DNA from: Microbacterium hatanonis
GTDB lineage: Bacteria > Actinomycetota > Actinomycetes > Actinomycetales > Microbacteriaceae
Assembly: GCF_008017415.1 (NCBI RefSeq)
Contig: NZ_VRSV01000001.1
Coordinates: 1,674,001-1,738,000, forward strand
Length of the DNA stretch: 64,000 nucleotides
Direction of reading: 5' to 3'
Of this stretch, positions 16,460-26,492 are shown piece after piece (positions within the stretch are counted from its first letter, which is position 1; each line of letters starts with the position of its first letter). The translations under genes were made by a program, and so were the position numbers. Below the pieces are notes generated by a model, which was given only the letters and a program-made list of their open reading frames with translations, searched no databases and had not been told where the DNA came from.

Positions 16460-18940
16460 ATGGCGGGCGGCGAGCAGACGGTGCGGATCGACGGCCGCCG
16501 CCTGCGCATCACGAACCTCGACAAGGTGCTCTATCCCGAGACGGGCACCACCAAGGGCGAGGTGATCGACTACTACAGTCGCGTCGCGCCGGTCCTGATC
16601 CCCCATGCCATCGGCCGTCCCGTCACGCGGAAGCGGTGGCCGGACGGCGTCGGCACCGACGACCACCCGGGGATGTCGTTCTTCGCGAAGGACCTCGAGG
16701 CCGGAGCACCGTCATGGATCGTTCGGCGCGCGATCGACCACTCCACCGGCGCGAAGGACTATCCGCTCGTCACGGAGCGCGCCACCCTGGTCTACCTCGC
16801 CCAGGTCGCCAGCCTCGAGCTGCACGTGCCGCAGTGGAGGTTCGCTCCCGACGGCGACAGGGGGCCGGCCGACCGTCTCGTGCTCGACCTCGACCCCGGA
16901 CCCGGCACCGGACTCGCCGAGTGCGCCGAGGTCGCACGGTGGGCGAGGGCGATCCTCGGCGGCATGGGCCTCGAAGCTCTTCCGGTGACGAGCGGCAGCA
17001 AGGGGATCCACCTCTACGCACCGCTCCCGGGCGACCAGTCCAGCGACGCGATCACGGCGCTGGCGAAAGAGCTCGCGCGAGCGATCGAGGCCGACCACCC
17101 CGACCTCGTCATCAGCCAGATGTCCAAGGCCGCGCGCCCCGGCAAGGTCTTCATCGACTGGAGCCAGAACAACGGCGCGAAGACCACGATCGCCCCCTAC
17201 TCCTTGCGTGGGGGCTCGCATCCGACGGTCGCCGCACCTCGCACGTGGGACGAGCTCGACGACCCCGCACTGCGCCACCTGCTGTTCGACGAGGTCCTCT
17301 CCCGCGTCGCGGACGCCGGCGACCCGATGGCCGACCTCGGCTTCCGCGCGGGTGCCCGGCATGCCGACACCGGTCCTCTGTCGGAGTACATCTCCATGCG
17401 CGCCGCCGGGAAGACGCCCGAACCGGTGCCGTCGAACCCGCTCGGGGCGACAGCATCCGAGGGCCTCCCCGTCTTCGTCATCCAGGAGCACCACGCCACG
17501 CGCCTGCACTGGGACCTCAGGCTCGAGCGAGACGGAGTGCTCGCGAGCTGGGCGGTGCCCAAGGGCGTGCCCCCGAGCGCGAGCCGCAACAACCTCGCGG
17601 TGCAGACCGAGGACCACCCGATGGAGTACGCCGCGTTCTCGGGCTCGATCCCGGCGGGCGAGTACGGCGCGGGCACGATGACGATCTGGGACGAGGGCCG
17701 CTACGAGCTCGAGAAGTGGCGCGACGACGAGATCATCTTCACCCTCGAGGGCCGTGCGGGTGGTCCTCTCGGACGCGTGCGCCTCGCGCTCATCCGCACC
17801 GACGGGGCCGGGGCGAAATCGACGTGGCTTCTGCATCGGATGAAGACGGATGCGGCGGGGCGGCCCCAGCCCGAAGGCCAACCCGTCGTGCCCATCGACG
17901 AGACAGAAGACGACGAGCAGCCGCTCGACCACGGACCGACGGAGCAGGCGACTCCCCCGGCTGCGGAACTCGCTCCCATGATCGCGACCGCGGCGACGCG
18001 CGGCCTGGCGCGCGACGCGGCACGGCGCTGGGCGATCGACGGTCACCCGTGGGTGGAGATGAAGTGGGACGGCGTCCGCGCCATCGGGCTGTGGGACGGA
18101 TCGCGTCTGCGGCTGCGCGCCCGCAGCGGCGCCGACATCACCGCGAAGTACCCCGAGCTCAGCGCAGCCGACCTGGGGCTCGGGCCCGACCCCGCGGTCG
18201 TCGACGGCGAGATCGTCGCCCTCGACGAGAAGGGCCGTCCGAGCTTCCCGCTCCTGCAGGCGCGCATGAACCTGCAGAAGCCGCGCGAGATCGCTCGGGA
18301 GGCGCCCCGCACCCCGGTGAAGCTCTACCTGTTCGACGTGCTGTCGTTCCGCGGTGAGGACACCGCAGGGTCGCCCCTGGCCGAGCGCCGCCGCATCCTC
18401 GAGTCCCTCGCCGACCGGGCGCACGACCCGGTGGTGCTGCCCCCCGTCTTCGACGACCTCGACGCCGCCCTCGAGACGAGCGAGCTGTTCGGCCTCGAAG
18501 GAGTGATGCTGAAAGACCCTCGGTCGCGATACCGCCGCGGCGTGCGGTCGGAGGAGTGGCTCAAGGTCAAGCTCACCCGCACGCAGGAGGTCGTGATCGG
18601 CGGGATCCGCCCCGGCAAGGGCGGACGCTCGGGCTCGATCGGATCGTTGCTCGTCGGCATACCCGGACCCGCCGGCCTCGCCTACTCGGGGCGGGTCGGC
18701 TCGGGGTTCAGCGAGTCGACGATCGCCCGCCTCGAAGAGGTGCTGCTGCCGCTGCGCACCACCACGGTGCCCTTCGTCGACGTGCCGTCCGCCGACGCCT
18801 CCGATGCCCTGTGGGTGCGACCCCTGCTCGTCGGCGAGGTGGAGTTCGCGGAGTTCACGCCGGGCGGCATCCTCCGCCAGGCGCGCTGGCGGGGCCTCCG
18901 ACCCGACAAGCGCCCCGACGAGGTCGTCCGCGAGTCGTGA
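16460..18940 (+). CDS. ligD: multifunctional ATP-dependent DNA ligase LigD (POL-PE-LIG)
   Basis: NHEJ end-processing and sealing enzyme, 826 residues with the three domains in the mycobacterial order. The polymerase/primase domain (about 1-310) has the catalytic Asp pair in VLDLDPGPG (near 140). The phosphoesterase domain (about 335-490) begins FVIQEHHATRLHWDLRLERDG, with its metal-binding His and Asp. The ligase domain (about 520-826) has the adenylated Lys in EMKWDGVRAIG (near 534) and later GLEGVMLKDPRSRYRRGVRSEEWLKVK. In Pseudomonas the PE domain follows a different order (PE-LIG-POL). It works with the divergent Ku. Confidence 0.97.
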   Translation: MAGGEQTVRIDGRRLRITNLDKVLYPETGTTKGEVIDYYSRVAPVLIPHAIGRPVTRKRWPDGVGTDDHPGMSFFAKDLEAGAPSWIVRRAIDHSTGAKDYPLVTERATLVYLAQVASLELHVPQWRFAPDGDRGPADRLVLDLDPGPGTGLAECAEVARWARAILGGMGLEALPVTSGSKGIHLYAPLPGDQSSDAITALAKELARAIEADHPDLVISQMSKAARPGKVFIDWSQNNGAKTTIAPYSLRGGSHPTVAAPRTWDELDDPALRHLLFDEVLSRVADAGDPMADLGFRAGARHADTGPLSEYISMRAAGKTPEPVPSNPLGATASEGLPVFVIQEHHATRLHWDLRLERDGVLASWAVPKGVPPSASRNNLAVQTEDHPMEYAAFSGSIPAGEYGAGTMTIWDEGRYELEKWRDDEIIFTLEGRAGGPLGRVRLALIRTDGAGAKSTWLLHRMKTDAAGRPQPEGQPVVPIDETEDDEQPLDHGPTEQATPPAAELAPMIATAATRGLARDAARRWAIDGHPWVEMKWDGVRAIGLWDGSRLRLRARSGADITAKYPELSAADLGLGPDPAVVDGEIVALDEKGRPSFPLLQARMNLQKPREIAREAPRTPVKLYLFDVLSFRGEDTAGSPLAERRRILESLADRAHDPVVLPPVFDDLDAALETSELFGLEGVMLKDPRSRYRRGVRSEEWLKVKLTRTQEVVIGGIRPGKGGRSGSIGSLLVGIPGPAGLAYSGRVGSGFSESTIARLEEVLLPLRTTTVPFVDVPSADASDALWVRPLLVGEVEFAEFTPGGILRQARWRGLRPDKRPDEVVRES

Positions 18941-18942
18941 GC

Positions 18943-19866
18943 TCAGGCGTGGCGGGCGTCATCGTGCTCGACGTGCCCCGCTGGCTCCAGCTGGAAGGTC
19001 GAGTGCTCGACGTCGAAGTGCGTCGCGAGGCACCCCTGCAGCTCGTGCAGGATGCCGCCGGCGCGACCGCCGCGGAAATCGTCGTCGTCGACGACGACGT
19101 GGGCGCTCATGACCGGGGCGCCCCGGGTGAGCTGCCAGACGTGCACGTCGTGGACATCGACGACCCCGGGGGTCGAGAGGATGTGCTGGCGGATCTCGCT
19201 CACCTGCATCCCCTTCGGCGTCCCCTCGCTGAGCACCGAGGCGACCTCGCGCAGCAGACCGATGGCGCGCGGCACGATCATGGCGGCGATGAGGAGCGAT
19301 GCGACGGCGTCGGCCTGCATCCACCCGGTGAAGAGGATCACGACCGCGGCGATGATGACCGCCGCCGACCCGAGCAGGTCGCCCAGCACCTCGAGGTACG
19401 CGCCGCGTACGTTGATGCTGCGCTTCTGCGCCGAGCTCAACAGCCACATCGCGACCGCGTTGGCGAGGAGTCCGATGACGGCGACGATGAGCATGAGCCC
19501 GCCGGTCACTTCGGCGTCGGCGGGTTTGAGGAGGCGTCGCACACCCTCGACCGCGACCCAGACCGCCAGCACGATGAGGATCACTCCGTTGACGAGGGCT
19601 CCCGCCACCTCCGCGCGCTGATAGCCGAAGGTTCGACGATCGTTGGCCGGGCGTGCCGCCACGGCGCTGGCGATCAGCGCGATGACGAGGGCCGCGGCAT
19701 CCGTGAACATGTGCACGGCGTCGGCCAGCAGCGCGAGCGAGCCCGACAGGACGGCGCCGACGATCTGCACGACCATGACGATCGCGGTGATCGACAGCGA
19801 CAGCGCGAGGAGTCGCCGATTGCTGGCGCCTCGGAGGCCGCCGCTCGGGCTCGCGTGATCGTGCAT
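18943..19866 (-). CDS. cation diffusion facilitator (CzcD/ZitB-like metal exporter)
   Basis: Proton-coupled efflux of Zn2+ or similar divalent ions. 307 residues, six membrane spans and a C-terminal cytoplasmic ferredoxin-like domain (GTPKGMQVSEIRQHILSTPGVVDVHDVHVWQLTRG). The transport site residues are visible as HxxxD in LADAVHMFTDAAA (span 2) and in YLEVLGDLLGS (span 5). His residues at both ends (MHDHAS and HVEHDDARHA) may bind metal. On the minus strand TAGCCT lies 6 nt before the ATG. It converges on ligD with 2 bp between stops. Confidence 0.92.
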   Translation of the reverse strand: MHDHASPSGGLRGASNRRLLALSLSITAIVMVVQIVGAVLSGSLALLADAVHMFTDAAALVIALIASAVAARPANDRRTFGYQRAEVAGALVNGVILIVLAVWVAVEGVRRLLKPADAEVTGGLMLIVAVIGLLANAVAMWLLSSAQKRSINVRGAYLEVLGDLLGSAAVIIAAVVILFTGWMQADAVASLLIAAMIVPRAIGLLREVASVLSEGTPKGMQVSEIRQHILSTPGVVDVHDVHVWQLTRGAPVMSAHVVVDDDDFRGGRAGGILHELQGCLATHFDVEHSTFQLEPAGHVEHDDARHA

Positions 19867-19872
19867 GCTCCC

Positions 19873-19878
19873 AGGCTA
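19873..19878 (-). promoter_or_regulatory. -10 box of a leaderless promoter (CDF exporter)
   Basis: The minus strand reads TAGCCT, 6 nt, then the ATG at 19866. Confidence 0.5.
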
Positions 19879-19934
19879 GGGCCGGCGCACCCCGGTCAGG
19901 CGGACTTCGGCGCTGTCGGGAACGATCCTGATTC

Positions 19935-20813
19935 TCAGTCCGGCACGACCGCCGCGGCGGCCTGTGCGTGGTGCTGGCCGCCCGTCTCGGGAAGGCTGAT
20001 GCCCGCGTGGCCTCGGCGGGCCTGGATGCGTCGCTCGGCGTGCAGCGCCGGATACGTCCCGAGCAGCACGACCATCGGCGTGAGAAGGCGCACGTCGTGG
20101 ATGCCGTGGAGACGGTAGGTGCGCTCGAATCGCTCGACGTAGAAGCGGAAATCGCGCGGGCTGTCGTCGAGACGGCGGGCCGACATGCCGGCGACCATCG
20201 CCGAGACGTACCCGACCTTGAAGCCGTTCTTCACGAGGTGCACCGAGAGGTCGAGGTCCTCGTGCATGAGGTCGTCGCGGTCGGCGCACACGTCGTCGCG
20301 AACGCCCAGCCACGCCTTCTTGGTCAACGCCATGTTGCTGCCGAAGAGGAAGACGTATTCGCCGGCGAGCTTCACCTGCAGGCGGCGGAACGCGTCGTCA
20401 GCCTGATGCCCGAACCCGCGCAGCGGCATGTCGTAGTACTCGACCGAGCCGGAGGCGGCGTCGAAGTCACCGGTGGCGAAGGCCCCCTTCACCTGCTCCA
20501 CCCAGTCGGCCGCGAGGGCGGAGTCGGCGTCGATCCGTCCGATCACGTCACCGGTGGCCGCGTCGAACCCGGCATTGCGGGTGGGCGTGATCCCCTGCTC
20601 GGCGTCCTGACGGACGAGCCGGATGTTCGCCTCGGGGAACGCGACGCTCATCGCCTCCACGATGTCGGCCGTGCGGTCGGTGGAGCGGTTGTCGACGACG
20701 ACGATCTCCTCGGCGGCGACCGTCTGCTCGATCGCGGCGAGCAGACAGTGCCGGATCGTCTCCTCCTCGTTGTAGGCGGGGATGACGATCGAGACGGTGG
20801 GGGTCGCAGCCAT
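19935..20813 (-). CDS. glycosyltransferase family 2
   Basis: GT-A fold glycosyltransferase, 292 residues. VSIVIPAYNEEETIRHCLLA opens the nucleotide-binding fold, VVVDNRSTDRTADI follows, GRIDADSAL holds the D-x-D metal/nucleotide motif, and MHEDLDLSVHLVKNG is the acceptor-side ED motif. No membrane spans are obvious except a hydrophobic patch near LLTPMVVLLGTYPAL. The acceptor may be lipid or cell wall; it is unknown. TACGGT lies 6 nt before the ATG on the minus strand. The downstream neighbour is the CDF gene, with separate promoters. Confidence 0.88.
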   Translation of the reverse strand: MAATPTVSIVIPAYNEEETIRHCLLAAIEQTVAAEEIVVVDNRSTDRTADIVEAMSVAFPEANIRLVRQDAEQGITPTRNAGFDAATGDVIGRIDADSALAADWVEQVKGAFATGDFDAASGSVEYYDMPLRGFGHQADDAFRRLQVKLAGEYVFLFGSNMALTKKAWLGVRDDVCADRDDLMHEDLDLSVHLVKNGFKVGYVSAMVAGMSARRLDDSPRDFRFYVERFERTYRLHGIHDVRLLTPMVVLLGTYPALHAERRIQARRGHAGISLPETGGQHHAQAAAAVVPD

Positions 20814-20819
20814 GTTCAG

Positions 20820-20825
20820 ACCGTA
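20820..20825 (-). promoter_or_regulatory. -10 box of a leaderless promoter (glycosyltransferase)
   Basis: The minus strand reads TACGGT, 6 nt, then the ATG at 20813. Confidence 0.45.
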
Positions 20826-20853
20826 GCGGAAACGCTCGGGTGCGGCACCGGCC

Positions 20854-20937
20854 CGCCGAGACGACAGCCACTCGCCGAGGCGACATCTCCTTCACGCCGG
20901 GATGATGTCGACTCGGCGAGAAGACGTCGATTCGACG
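20854..20937. repeat. 19-nt-phased four-arm palindromic element 3
   Basis: Direct copies CGCCGAG start at 20854 and 20873 (19 nt). Inverted copies CTCGGCG and TTCGACG start at 20912 and 20931 (19 nt). All are symmetric about 20895.5. The inner arms (CGCCGAGGCGACATC at 20873-20887 and its partner at 20904-20918) match 14 of 15; the outer arms match 9 of 13. It ends 6 nt before the rdgB stop, between rdgB and the glycosyltransferase gene. Confidence 0.75.
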
Positions 20938-20943
20938 CCGGTA

Positions 20944-21558
20944 TCAGAGCGCAGCGAGCAGGGGCGCCAGCGCTTCGAACGCGCGGGCGCGGTGCGAGGC
21001 CGCGTTCTTCTCGGCCGCGCTCCACTCGCCCACCGTGCGCTCGGCGGCGGGGTCCTGGCCGTCGGGCACGAAGATCGGGTCGTATCCGAATCCGCCGTCT
21101 CCGGATGCTTCGGATGCCAGCCGTCCCGGCCACACGCCCTCCACCACGTGCTCGGGGCCGTTAGGCACGACGAGCGCGATCGTGGAGACGAACTGCGCGG
21201 TGCGGTGGGGATCGGCCACGTCGGAGAGCTGATCGAGCAGCAGGCGCAGGTTCGCCCCGGCGTCTTTGGCGTGCCCCGCCCAATACGCCGAGAACACGCC
21301 GGGCGAACCGCCCAGCACATCGACGCTCACCCCGGAGTCGTCTGCGAGGGCTGGAAGACCGGTGTGCGCTGCGGCCGCGCGAGCCTTGATGAGCGCGTTG
21401 GCGGCGAACGTGACCCCGTCCTCGACCGGCTCGGGGCCGTCGTAGCCCACGACCTCGAGGTCAGGTCGCACCCGCGCGACGATCCCGGCGAACTCCTCCA
21501 CCTTGTGCGGGTTGTGCGTCGCGAGCACGACCCGGCGCACCTGCCCCTCAGCGCTCAA
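20944..21558 (-). CDS. rdgB: non-canonical purine NTP pyrophosphatase (RdgB/HAM1)
   Basis: Hydrolyses dITP, ITP and XTP to monophosphates and so keeps deaminated purines out of DNA and RNA. 204 residues. [13 protein letters not shown] is the substrate-binding N-terminal motif, [25 protein letters not shown] the central one, and [13 protein letters not shown] the C-terminal one; all are standard. It overlaps rph by 11 bp and is the last gene of murI-rph-rdgB, an order also seen in mycobacteria. Confidence 0.97.
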   Translation of the reverse strand: MSAEGQVRRVVLATHNPHKVEEFAGIVARVRPDLEVVGYDGPEPVEDGVTFAANALIKARAAAAHTGLPALADDSGVSVDVLGGSPGVFSAYWAGHAKDAGANLRLLLDQLSDVADPHRTAQFVSTIALVVPNGPEHVVEGVWPGRLASEASGDGGFGYDPIFVPDGQDPAAERTVGEWSAAEKNAASHRARAFEALAPLLAAL

Positions 21559-22294
21559 GGGACGTCTCCAAGGCGGCCGTCTGGATGTCGCGCAGGTCGC
21601 CGCATCCGTTCACTCCCAGCTCGAGCAGACGGTCGAGCTCGGCCTTGTCGAACGGAGCGCCCTCGGCCGTGCCCTGCACCTCGACGAACAGGCCACGACC
21701 GGTGACGACGACGTTCATGTCGGTCTCGGCACGCACGTCCTCGACGTAGGCGAGGTCGAGCATGGGCGTCTGGTCGACGATCCCCACCGAGATGGCCGAG
21801 ACCGAGTCGAACAGCACCTCCGAGCGCTGCGCGATGAACTTCTTGCGGCGTCCCCACTCGATCGCGTCGGCCAGCGCGACGTATGCCCCCGTGATCGCGG
21901 CGGTGCGGGTGCCGCCGTCGGCCTGCAGCACGTCGCAGTCGATGACGATCGTGTTCTCGCCGAGCGCCTTGGTGTCTACGACGGCACGGAGCGCCCGACC
22001 GATCAGGCGGGAGATCTCGTGCGTGCGTCCGCCGATCTTGCCCTTGATGCTCTCGCGGTCGTTGCGCGAATTGGTCGCGCGGGGCAGCATCGCATACTCG
22101 GCCGTCACCCAGCCCTTGCCCTTGCCGGTGAGCCAGCGCGGCACGCCGTTCGTGAACGACGCGGTGCACAGCACGCGGGTGTTGCCGAAACTGATGAGCG
22201 CGGAACCCTCGGCGTGGGCCGACCAGCCGCGCTCGATCGTGACCGGACGGAGCTGGTCGAGAGCGCGCCCGTCGGCGCGGGTGGTGTCGGTCAT
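21548..22294 (-). CDS. rph: ribonuclease PH
   Basis: Phosphorolytic 3'-5' exoribonuclease that trims tRNA 3' ends. 248 residues. Typical segments are [74 protein letters not shown] and [23 protein letters not shown] (phosphate and active-site region). A GAGGAG Shine-Dalgarno lies 6 nt before the ATG, and TATCCT is upstream, so it may have a leadered promoter in the 59-bp gap after murI. Confidence 0.98.
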   Translation of the reverse strand: MTDTTRADGRALDQLRPVTIERGWSAHAEGSALISFGNTRVLCTASFTNGVPRWLTGKGKGWVTAEYAMLPRATNSRNDRESIKGKIGGRTHEISRLIGRALRAVVDTKALGENTIVIDCDVLQADGGTRTAAITGAYVALADAIEWGRRKKFIAQRSEVLFDSVSAISVGIVDQTPMLDLAYVEDVRAETDMNVVVTGRGLFVEVQGTAEGAPFDKAELDRLLELGVNGCGDLRDIQTAALETSLER

Positions 22295-22353
22295 TCGGTT
22301 CTCCTCAGGATAGGAATGTCACGCTGTCCGGCATGGTCGGTGGATGCGGCGAC

Positions 22354-23238
22354 TCAGCGTCGCGGCAGGTCGCCGGTTGACGATGTCGACGGCGAACGGT
22401 GGTCACGGGAAGCCTTTCCGGACATGATGACCGGGATCGTTCCCGTCTGCACGAGCTGCACCTCGGTGACCTCGCGTCCCATGAGGCGATGGGCGAGATC
22501 GAGGAACTCGTCGGCGGATGCGCCGGTGGCCTCGTACACGTGGGTGGGTGTCGAATCGGGACCGGCGAGGAGATCGCGGCTCACGAGCTGCCGGTACACG
22601 TCCTTCGCCGTCTCGGTATCGCTGGAGACCAGGCTGACGTCGGGACCCATGACGTAGGAGATCGCGCCCTCGAGGAACGGGTAGTGCGTGCAGCCGAGAA
22701 CGAGGGTGTCGACGCCGGCGTGGCGCAGCGGCGCCAGGTACCCCTCCGCCGTGGCGAGCACCTCGGGCGACTGGGTCACCCCCGCCTCGACGAACTCCAC
22801 GAACCTCGGGCACGCCTCGGCGAAGACCGTCAGGCGTTCGTTCACCTCCAGCATGTCCTGGTACGCGCCCGACCCGATCGTGCCGGCGGTGCCGATCACT
22901 CCGATACGGCCGTTGCGGGTCGTGGACATCGCGGTGCGCACGGCCGGTCCGATGACCTCCACGACCGGCACGTCGTACCGCTCGCGGGCGTCGCGCAGCA
23001 TCGCCGCCGAGGCGGTGTTGCACGCGATGACCAGCATCTTCACGCCCTGGTCGACGAGCGTGTCGAGCACCTCGAGCGAATAGCGCCTCACGTCGGCGAT
23101 GGGCTTCGGCCCGTAGGGCGAACGCGCCGTGTCGCCAATGTAGCGGATCGACTCGCGCGGCAGCTGCGCCGAGATCGCCCGGGCGACGGTGAGACCGCCC
23201 ACTCCGGAGTCGAAGATCCCGATCGGTGCGTCGTCCAC
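22354..23238 (-). CDS. murI: glutamate racemase
   Basis: Makes D-glutamate for peptidoglycan. 294 residues with both catalytic cysteines: [10 protein letters not shown] and [13 protein letters not shown]. The N-terminal [17 protein letters not shown] carries the Asp-Ser pair of the family, and [14 protein letters not shown] follows. The C-terminal tail ([17 protein letters not shown]) is unconserved. The start is GTG at 23238, with a TAGGCT box 8 nt upstream. It is divergent from pncB with 59 bp between starts. Confidence 0.97.
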   Translation of the reverse strand: MDDAPIGIFDSGVGGLTVARAISAQLPRESIRYIGDTARSPYGPKPIADVRRYSLEVLDTLVDQGVKMLVIACNTASAAMLRDARERYDVPVVEVIGPAVRTAMSTTRNGRIGVIGTAGTIGSGAYQDMLEVNERLTVFAEACPRFVEFVEAGVTQSPEVLATAEGYLAPLRHAGVDTLVLGCTHYPFLEGAISYVMGPDVSLVSSDTETAKDVYRQLVSRDLLAGPDSTPTHVYEATGASADEFLDLAHRLMGREVTEVQLVQTGTIPVIMSGKASRDHRSPSTSSTGDLPRR

Positions 23239-23285
23239 GGGAACCCAGCCTACCCGTCGACTCCGGCGCCCCGTCGGCGCGCGGG

Positions 23286-23291
23286 TATGGT
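23286..23291 (+). promoter_or_regulatory. -10 box of a leaderless promoter (pncB)
   Basis: TATGGT, 6 nt, then the ATG at 23298. Confidence 0.5.
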
Positions 23292-23297
23292 GGCCGG

Positions 23298-24623
23298 ATG
23301 AGCGCTCGTACGGCCCTGCACACCGACCGCTACGAGCTCACGATGCTCGACGCCGCACTTCGCGACGGCACCGCCGATCGGCGCTGCGTCTTCGAGGTCT
23401 TCGCCCGCCGGCTCTCCGGGGGACGACGGTTCGGCGTCGTCGCCGGAACGGGGCGTCTGCTGTCGCTGCTGCGCGACTTCCGCTTCGGCGACGAGGAACT
23501 GCGCTTCCTGAGGGACGAGAGGGTCGTGGGAGCCAGCACCCTCGACTATCTCGCCGACTATCGATTTACCGGCACCATCAGCGGCTACCGGGAGGGCGAG
23601 CTCTACTTCCCAGGCTCGCCGATCCTCGAGATCGAGGGCACCTTCGCGGAGGCCGTGCTGCTGGAGACCCTCGCGCTGTCGGTGCTGAACCACGATTCCG
23701 CGGTCGCCACCGCCGCCGCGCGCATGAGCATCGCCGCCGGTGACCGCCCGCTCGCTGAGATGGGCTCCCGACGCGCGGGCGAGCAGTCGGCCCTCGCCGC
23801 GGCCCGCGCGGCGTACATCGCAGGGTTCGGCGCGACCAGCAACCTCGCGGCGGGGCTTCGGTGGGGAATCCCGACGATGGGCACGGCAGCGCATTCCTGG
23901 ACCCTGCTGCACGACACCGAGGAAGAGGCGTTCCGCTCCCAGGTCGCCGCCCTCGGCCCCGGCACGACTCTGCTCGTCGACACCTACGACATCCCCACCG
24001 GCGTCGAGACCGCCGTCCGCGTGGCCGGCCCCGACCTCGGGGGCGTGCGCATCGACTCCGGAGACCTGCCCACGGTCGCCGCGCAGGTGCGGGAACTCCT
24101 CGACGACCTCGGAGCGACGAAGACCCGGATCACGGTGACCAGCGATCTCGACGAGTTCGCCATCGCCGCGCTCGCGGCCTCCCCCGTCGACGCGTACGGG
24201 GTGGGAACGTCGGTCGTGACCGGCTCGGGTACACCGACCGCCGGCATGGTCTACAAACTCGTCGCGCGGCAGGACTCCGACGGCGGGTGGGTGTCGGTGG
24301 CGAAGCGCTCGGCCGACAAGGCGAGCGCGGGTGGCCGCAAGGCCGCCTTCCGCACTCTCGACGACGGCGCTGCGACGAGCGAGCTGATCGTCGTCTCCGA
24401 CGGGTTCGAGAAGATCGCGGATGCTGCGTCGCATCCCTCCGCTCGTGGACTGCACGTGCCCCTGGTGGTCGGCGGGGAGATCGACGAGGCGGCGGAGGGA
24501 CCGGCCGGAGTCGCCACCGCCCGCGCACATCACCTGCGCGTGCGCGAAGAGCTACCGGTGCGCGGTCTGGCGCTCAGCCGTTCAGAGCCGGCGATCCCGA
24601 CCGTCTTCGCCGAGGCCGGCTGA
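23298..24623 (+). CDS. pncB: nicotinate phosphoribosyltransferase
   Basis: Preiss-Handler NAD salvage enzyme, nicotinate plus PRPP to nicotinate mononucleotide. 441 residues. [16 protein letters not shown] is the N-terminal signature, [14 protein letters not shown] contains the active-site His that is phosphorylated in the family, [13 protein letters not shown] follows, and the phosphate-binding part is near [21 protein letters not shown]. The ATG at 23298 is 6 nt after a TATGGT box; a longer frame upstream runs into the murI promoter. It abuts DUF3039 convergently (2-bp gap). Confidence 0.95.
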   Translation: MSARTALHTDRYELTMLDAALRDGTADRRCVFEVFARRLSGGRRFGVVAGTGRLLSLLRDFRFGDEELRFLRDERVVGASTLDYLADYRFTGTISGYREGELYFPGSPILEIEGTFAEAVLLETLALSVLNHDSAVATAAARMSIAAGDRPLAEMGSRRAGEQSALAAARAAYIAGFGATSNLAAGLRWGIPTMGTAAHSWTLLHDTEEEAFRSQVAALGPGTTLLVDTYDIPTGVETAVRVAGPDLGGVRIDSGDLPTVAAQVRELLDDLGATKTRITVTSDLDEFAIAALAASPVDAYGVGTSVVTGSGTPTAGMVYKLVARQDSDGGWVSVAKRSADKASAGGRKAAFRTLDDGAATSELIVVSDGFEKIADAASHPSARGLHVPLVVGGEIDEAAEGPAGVATARAHHLRVREELPVRGLALSRSEPAIPTVFAEAG

Positions 24624-24625
24624 CG

Positions 24626-24892
24626 CTACTTCGTCAGGTTCTCGTAGATCTCTTTGCAGGTCGGGCAGACGGGGAACTTCTCGGGATCGCGTCCCGGGGT
24701 CCACTTCTTGCCGCAGAGCGCACGCACCGGCTTACCGGTGATCGCCGACTCGAGGATCTTGTCCTTCTTGACGTAGTGCGAGAACCGCTCGTGATCGCCG
24801 GGCTCGATGCTCTCCTCGCGGATGAGCTCCTCGAGTTCACGGTCGAGGGTCGCCAGACCCCCCTGGTCAGGACTGTCGAGAGGCGTGCTCAT
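24626..24892 (-). CDS. DUF3039 domain-containing protein
   Basis: Small actinobacterial protein of unknown function, 88 residues. The family core is DHERFSHYVKKDKILESAITGKPVRALCGKKWTPGRDPEKFPVCPTCKEIY. One Cys in ALCGKKW and two in CPTC suggest a small zinc site. The same family is often beside nicotinate phosphoribosyltransferase in actinobacteria (from memory), as here. TACACT lies 8 nt before the ATG. Confidence 0.9.
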   Translation of the reverse strand: MSTPLDSPDQGGLATLDRELEELIREESIEPGDHERFSHYVKKDKILESAITGKPVRALCGKKWTPGRDPEKFPVCPTCKEIYENLTK

Positions 24893-24932
24893 AGAGTGCC
24901 AGTGTAGTCGGGAGGTCCCTCCCCGGGGCCTG

Positions 24933-26492
24933 TCACGTCGACTCCGCGAACTCCATCAGTCGACTGCCCCGTCGCTGGAACACGGCCGCTCCGACCGTCA
25001 CCCCGAGAACGAGCACCACCACACCCGCACCGATGCCCGCCCACATCGACGGCACCGCGAAGGAGACGTCGCGGGTGAGCGCGAGCCAGCCCCACCACAG
25101 GGCGGGACCGGCGGCCAGGATCGAACCGAGCAGCACGAGGCCCTGCGCCATCGCCCCCGATCCGGCGCGCTGCGGCTGCTGGAACGGGCTGTCCCCTGGC
25201 CGGGACACGGCGTACGGGGCCAGGGCGGAGGTGATGCTCGACAGGCCGAGCCCCGCGAGGAAGAGCGCCGCGCACACCCCGACCATCGCGGGAAGCAGCG
25301 CCCACCGACCGTGGAGGGCGACGGCGACGGGTATCGCGATGGCGAGGATCGGAACGCCCACGAAGAGCATCGGCACGAGACGGCCGATGCGGTCGGACGA
25401 TCCGCGGACCGCGCTGGCGAGATGCATCCACACGGCGGTCGAGTCGTACGCCAGGTCGTTGTGCGGGAGCCACCCGAAGAAGAGCGCCATGATCGGCACC
25501 GGAACGAGCACCGCGATCTCGAAGGGCACGCCTGCGACGACGAGCGGCACGACCGCGAGCACCGCGGCGACCGGGACGACGACGATATTGACCAGGTACC
25601 GGCGGTCGCGCAGCCAATAGACCAGGCTTCGGGCCGCGATCGCTCCTCCGGGCGTTCCCGGTGCGACGGCGAACCAGCCGAGGCCGCCGCGCTCGCGGAC
25701 CGCCACGGGGCGCTCCGTGGTGGTGAGGGCGCGGGTCACCAGCGCCACCCATGCGGCGGCGAGAGCGACGAGGGTGGCCAGCATCACCACGGCGCCCCAG
25801 ACGACGGCCGCCGGTTGCGACGCGGACGGCAGCGCCCACGCGGCACCCACCGGGGTGAATCCGAGAACGGCGACGGCCTCGCTCAGCTGCGGCGGTACCT
25901 GCCCGCGCCACTCGAGTGACGCCAGGAAGACACCGACCGGTACCACGACGACCAGGATGCCGACGAGGAACATGCCCGACAGCTCGCGCGACCGGCGCTC
26001 GCGAAGCACGAGCGCGGCCACGGCCATGCTCACACGCGCGGCGAGCACGCACGTCACGACGCCGGCGACGGCCGAGACGACGGCGACGAACGACGACGCT
26101 CCCTGCGCGGTCCACGCGGCCGCCGCGCACATCGACAGCGCGATGAGCACGAGACTGGGCACGCTGATGAGGCCGGCCAGGGCGAGTACCGCCGCCAGCG
26201 GGCGAGGAGCGAGACCGAGCACCGCGAACCGGCGCGGGTCGAGCGGGTCGGCCGCACCGGTCACGAGCGGCGCGACGAAGAAACCGAGGGTCACCGCGGA
26301 GCCGGCGAAGACGAGCACGGCCGCGATCGCCGTCTCGGACGCATCGGCGAGGCTGAGCACCGCCAACGCCCCCACGACCGTCGCGACGACGAGCAGGACG
26401 AGGCCGATGCTCACCCGGATGGCGTGCCGACGGTCGCCCCGGAGGGCGCCGATCATCGTGGCGATCCTCAGTCGGAGAACGTGTGCAACCAC
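24933..26492 (-). CDS. ABC transporter permease (ABC-2-like exporter)
   Basis: Integral membrane protein, 519 residues with about 12 hydrophobic spans and short loops. It resembles large actinobacterial ABC-2-type permeases with no solute-binding partner. No substrate can be inferred. The GTG at 26492 is preferred: GGAAGG lies 6 nt upstream, and the N-terminus VAHVLRLRIATMIGALRG matches relatives. An ATG at 26456 with GAGGA 8 nt upstream is the alternative. It overlaps the ATPase gene by 25 bp, so the two are coupled. Confidence 0.82.
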   Translation of the reverse strand: MVAHVLRLRIATMIGALRGDRRHAIRVSIGLVLLVVATVVGALAVLSLADASETAIAAVLVFAGSAVTLGFFVAPLVTGAADPLDPRRFAVLGLAPRPLAAVLALAGLISVPSLVLIALSMCAAAAWTAQGASSFVAVVSAVAGVVTCVLAARVSMAVAALVLRERRSRELSGMFLVGILVVVVPVGVFLASLEWRGQVPPQLSEAVAVLGFTPVGAAWALPSASQPAAVVWGAVVMLATLVALAAAWVALVTRALTTTERPVAVRERGGLGWFAVAPGTPGGAIAARSLVYWLRDRRYLVNIVVVPVAAVLAVVPLVVAGVPFEIAVLVPVPIMALFFGWLPHNDLAYDSTAVWMHLASAVRGSSDRIGRLVPMLFVGVPILAIAIPVAVALHGRWALLPAMVGVCAALFLAGLGLSSITSALAPYAVSRPGDSPFQQPQRAGSGAMAQGLVLLGSILAAGPALWWGWLALTRDVSFAVPSMWAGIGAGVVVLVLGVTVGAAVFQRRGSRLMEFAEST

